DNA of 5,463 nt, from assembly GCA_018263655.1 (NCBI GenBank), contig JAANWY010000395.1, positions 1-5,463 on the forward strand, written 5' to 3'. Source of the DNA: Anaerolineales bacterium (GTDB taxonomy: Bacteria > Chloroflexota > Anaerolineae > Epilineales > JAANWY01). Of this stretch, positions 4,011-5,463 are shown one piece after another. Both the position numbers and the translations under genes were made by a program. Numbering within the stretch: the stretch's first letter is position 1; every line of letters starts with the position of its first letter. The notes below the pieces were generated by a model. The model did no database searches. It saw only the letters and a program-made list of their open reading frames with translations, and was not told the DNA's origin.

Positions 4011-5303
4011 TTCGACTTCGATACCAAGCAACCAGCAGAGCTTCACCACAGTGAATCGATTGCGCACGAAGTGACCACACTCCAAAGCCATGGAGATTTC
4101 TTCTTCATCGAACCCGAGCGTGTCTGCATCCACTGGCCCGCCGGCTTTACGGAGTAGCTCAGCAAGCTCCTGCGGTGCCGGCACGCGCTGTGCGATATCG
4201 TGGACTTCCGCCCAGTTATCAACCACTCGCTGCTTGAACAGCTCGTAATCATCTTGCGACATGTCGAGATAGGGCGCCTGCTCCGCAACGATTTCGTCAG
4301 CAATGGGGCCATAAGCGGCCCGTATCCGCTGTACGGTCTGCTCGCGGTCCGACATTGTGGCGCTTGCTGCCAATTCCTCCACCCGTTCGCGAGTCAGCTG
4401 CCTGATTTTCGCGTAAAAGTTCGCCACCAGGATACAGCCAACGCCCACCTTGGCTCCGTGCAAGACGGCCGGCTTGTTCTCCTGCAATAGCTTCATCTCC
4501 CAGTAGTGGGACAGATAGTGCTCCCCGCCCGATGCCGGATGCGAAGCGCCAAAGTCCACCATACACAGACCGCTTTCGACCAGCGCATCCATCAGACTGC
4601 GTATTCCCGCCGGCGACGCCCTGCCGATTCCGTCAGCATGACGCACACAGTCTCGCAGTGCCGCCCACCCCCTCTGCGCGATCTCCTCGCTGTACGGCGC
4701 ATCCCACAACACCGCCCCCAGCTTCCAATCGGACAACGACGTGTACTTGCCCAGGATGTCGCCGAACCCCGCCGCGATCATCGGAGGGGGCGCTGCACAG
4801 AGCGTGTTCAAGTCGGCGTAGATCGTAACCGGCGGGTGGCAATAGACCGTCTGCTTCAACCCTCCTACAACCAAAGGCGCTCCGACCGACGAAAAACCAT
4901 CCACCGACGGAGCGGTTGGCAGTGAAATGAAGGAGGCTTTCGTTCTATGACTGACAAAACGCACGATATCGGTGATCGTCCCCGACCCAACAGCGAGGTA
5001 GGTCCGATCTTCTCGGTCGGCCTGAAGGAGCACCTGTATCAAGTAGTGCTCGTCGGCGATGACCTCATCGTCTGTCAAGACGACGGTGTTTATGTCAAAT
5101 CCATGCTCGGACAGCGCTTTAGCGACGGCCTCCCCCAAAGCTGGATAGGTGTTCTGATCAGCAACCAGCGTGAATTTCTGCAACTCATTGCTCGGCAAAC
5201 GATTGCTCGGCAAACGATTGCTCGGCAAACGATTGTTAGCGCAGTAGTCGAGCAAGCGAGGAACGACATCCTCGACGATGGTCACTGGCAACTCGGTTCT
5301 CAT
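4002..5303 (-). CDS. sn-Glycerol-1-phosphate dehydrogenase family protein (AraM/EgsA-like)
   Basis: This 433-residue protein of the iron-ADH/dehydroquinate-synthase-like superfamily resembles bacterial glycerol-1-phosphate dehydrogenases, which reduce dihydroxyacetone phosphate to sn-glycerol 1-phosphate with NAD(P)H and a divalent metal. Visible: NAD-binding GSGTITD (106-112), the block LPTAPSVDGFSS (128-139), and predicted metal ligands Asp182 (GFGDILGKYTS), His262 (GGEHYLSH) and His282 (LHGAKVG). Length is slightly above the roughly 400 usual for AraM. Residues 24-38 are NRLPS three times, encoded by a 15-bp tandem repeat, inserted between the first helix and the first strand. GTG at 5310-5312 is possible, but ATG at 5301-5303 with GGAG 8 nt upstream is preferred. 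It leads a unit with two polyol dehydrogenases, which fits a catabolic role (polyol phosphate or G1P use) as well as the AraM-type location in sugar operons. Exact substrate is unproven. Cytosolic. Confidence 0.88.
   Translation of the reverse strand: MRTELPVTIVEDVVPRLLDYCANNRLPSNRLPSNRLPSNELQKFTLVADQNTYPALGEAVAKALSEHGFDINTVVLTDDEVIADEHYLIQVLLQADREDRTYLAVGSGTITDIVRFVSHRTKASFISLPTAPSVDGFSSVGAPLVVGGLKQTVYCHPPVTIYADLNTLCAAPPPMIAAGFGDILGKYTSLSDWKLGAVLWDAPYSEEIAQRGWAALRDCVRHADGIGRASPAGIRSLMDALVESGLCMVDFGASHPASGGEHYLSHYWEMKLLQENKPAVLHGAKVGVGCILVANFYAKIRQLTRERVEELAASATMSDREQTVQRIRAAYGPIADEIVAEQAPYLDMSQDDYELFKQRVVDNWAEVHDIAQRVPAPQELAELLRKAGGPVDADTLGFDEEEISMALECGHFVRNRFTVVKLCWLLGIEVEQT
5187..5231. repeat. 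Three perfect 15-bp tandem copies inside the G1P dehydrogenase gene
   Basis: The unit attgctcggcaaacg occurs at 5187-5201, 5202-5216 and 5217-5231 without a single difference, followed by a partial attg (5232-5235). Because the unit is a multiple of three, the frame is kept and the protein gains NRLPS repeats at residues 24-38. The exact identity of the copies indicates recent duplication, most likely by replication slippage or unequal recombination. Confidence 0.95.
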
Positions 5304-5311
5304 AGTGTACA

Positions 5312-5315
5312 CTCC
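5312..5315 (-). promoter_or_regulatory. Ribosome binding site that sets the G1P dehydrogenase start
   Basis: GGAG on the minus strand lies 8 nt before the ATG at 5301-5303. The alternative GTG (5310-5312) overlaps this site and would leave no binding site of its own, so the ATG is the better start. Confidence 0.65.
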
Positions 5316-5333
5316 ATTGCTCAGACAAATCTG

Positions 5334-5360
5334 ATTATACCGATTATGCTTAATTGTCGG
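5334..5360 (-). promoter_or_regulatory. Promoter of the G1P dehydrogenase-led unit
   Basis: A perfect TATAAT (5334-5339 on the minus strand) lies 30 bp before the start codon. CCGACA (5355-5360) matches four of six -35 bases with a short 15-bp spacer, so the -35 is weak or activator-assisted. A second CATAAT lies 9 bp upstream of the TATAAT as part of an imperfect 9-bp tandem (CATAATCGG, TATAATCAG). A start site near 5327 would give a leader of about 24 nt. Confidence 0.55.
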
Positions 5361-5396
5361 TTAGCATCCTGAGTAGGTCGAAACGAAGTGGAGATC

Positions 5397-5452
5397 GTAT
5401 CGAAGGGTGCGGCTCAAGCAACGCCTCGAGGCAAACCCGCACCCTTCGATAC
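5397..5452. repeat. REP-like palindrome at the right edge, possibly part of a larger inverted repeat
   Basis: The arms 5397-5412 (gtatcgaagggtgcgg) and 5437-5452 are perfect 16-bp inverted copies. The 24-base loop holds its own perfect 10-bp palindrome gcctcgaggc (5423-5432). Beyond the arms, 5386-5396 and 5453-5463 still match in part, all differences being transitions, so the repeat may extend past the window. The core cccttcgata recurs at 8-17, pointing to a dispersed family. It lies 58 bp upstream of the -10 box of the polyol unit and could also end transcription arriving from the right. Confidence 0.75.
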
Positions 5453-5463
5453 AGCTTTCGCTT

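Larger units (their letters stand above)
1299..5339 (-). other. Predicted four-gene transcription unit
   Basis: Order of transcription is G1P dehydrogenase, SDR, SIS isomerase-like protein, zinc dehydrogenase. Support comes from a TATAAT box upstream of the first gene, same-strand layout with gaps of 159, 46 and 6 bp, no convincing intrinsic terminator inside, and a strong terminator after the last gene. The 159-bp gap with its inverted repeats could partly separate the first gene from the rest. Grouping is inference from layout; more genes on the upstream side cannot be excluded. Confidence 0.6.

Noticed and set aside
3839..4027. Minus-strand 62-residue reading frame filling the gap between the G1P dehydrogenase and SDR genes
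   Set aside because: It overlaps the end of the upstream gene and runs through the inverted repeats. It has no recognisable domain and looks like open frame by chance.
1..5463. CRISPR array, tRNA or rRNA genes
   Set aside because: No regularly spaced direct repeats of CRISPR size and no recognisable tRNA or rRNA sequence were seen on either strand.

Overview
The window reads as a chromosomal segment from a moderately GC-rich bacterium, most plausibly a Chloroflexota (Anaerolineae/Caldilineae-like) genome. This assignment is inference only: it rests on protein flavour, on the mix of polyol/sugar dehydrogenase genes with a bacterial sn-glycerol-1-phosphate dehydrogenase, and on intergenic spaces crowded with short palindromic repeats. 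No rRNA or other strong phylogenetic marker is present. All five convincing genes lie on the minus strand, so transcription runs from high to low coordinates.

Region 5463 to 1299 looks like one transcription unit. A consensus TATAAT -10 box (5334-5339) sits upstream of a glycerol-1-phosphate dehydrogenase of the iron-ADH superfamily (AraM/EgsA type, 4002-5303). After a 159-bp spacer with strong, mutually exclusive inverted repeats come an SDR polyol dehydrogenase (3036-3842), a SIS-domain protein of the 6-phospho-3-hexuloisomerase type (2435-2989) and a zinc-dependent medium-chain polyol dehydrogenase (1412-2428). The SIS and MDR genes are only 6 bp apart. The unit ends at a 56-bp near-perfect palindrome (1299-1354) that is a textbook intrinsic terminator. 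Two NAD-type polyol dehydrogenases, a sugar-phosphate isomerase and a G1P/polyol-phosphate dehydrogenase together suggest oxidation and isomerisation of a sugar alcohol or its phosphate. No transporter, kinase or regulator lies inside the window, so the substrate is unknown.

Region 1258 to 167 holds a separate gene for a long-chain trans-polyprenyl diphosphate synthase (167-1171), probably for a menaquinone side chain or a similar isoprenoid. The terminator separates it from the polyol genes, so a functional link between it and the G1P dehydrogenase (archaeal-type ether lipids) is not supported by layout, although it deserves a note.

The non-coding DNA is unusually structured. It holds a 99-bp MITE-like element with 14-bp terminal inverted repeats and a 10-bp target duplication (20-139), with two perfect hairpins inside it. 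A 146-bp inverted-repeat-bounded segment encloses the terminator (1259-1404). There is a G-rich 8-bp tandem repeat just upstream of the SIS gene (3001-3040), a three-segment alternative-pairing leader (3871-3971), and a REP-like palindrome at the right edge (5397-5452). Inside the G1P dehydrogenase gene, three perfect 15-bp tandem copies add an NRLPS x3 insertion to the protein.
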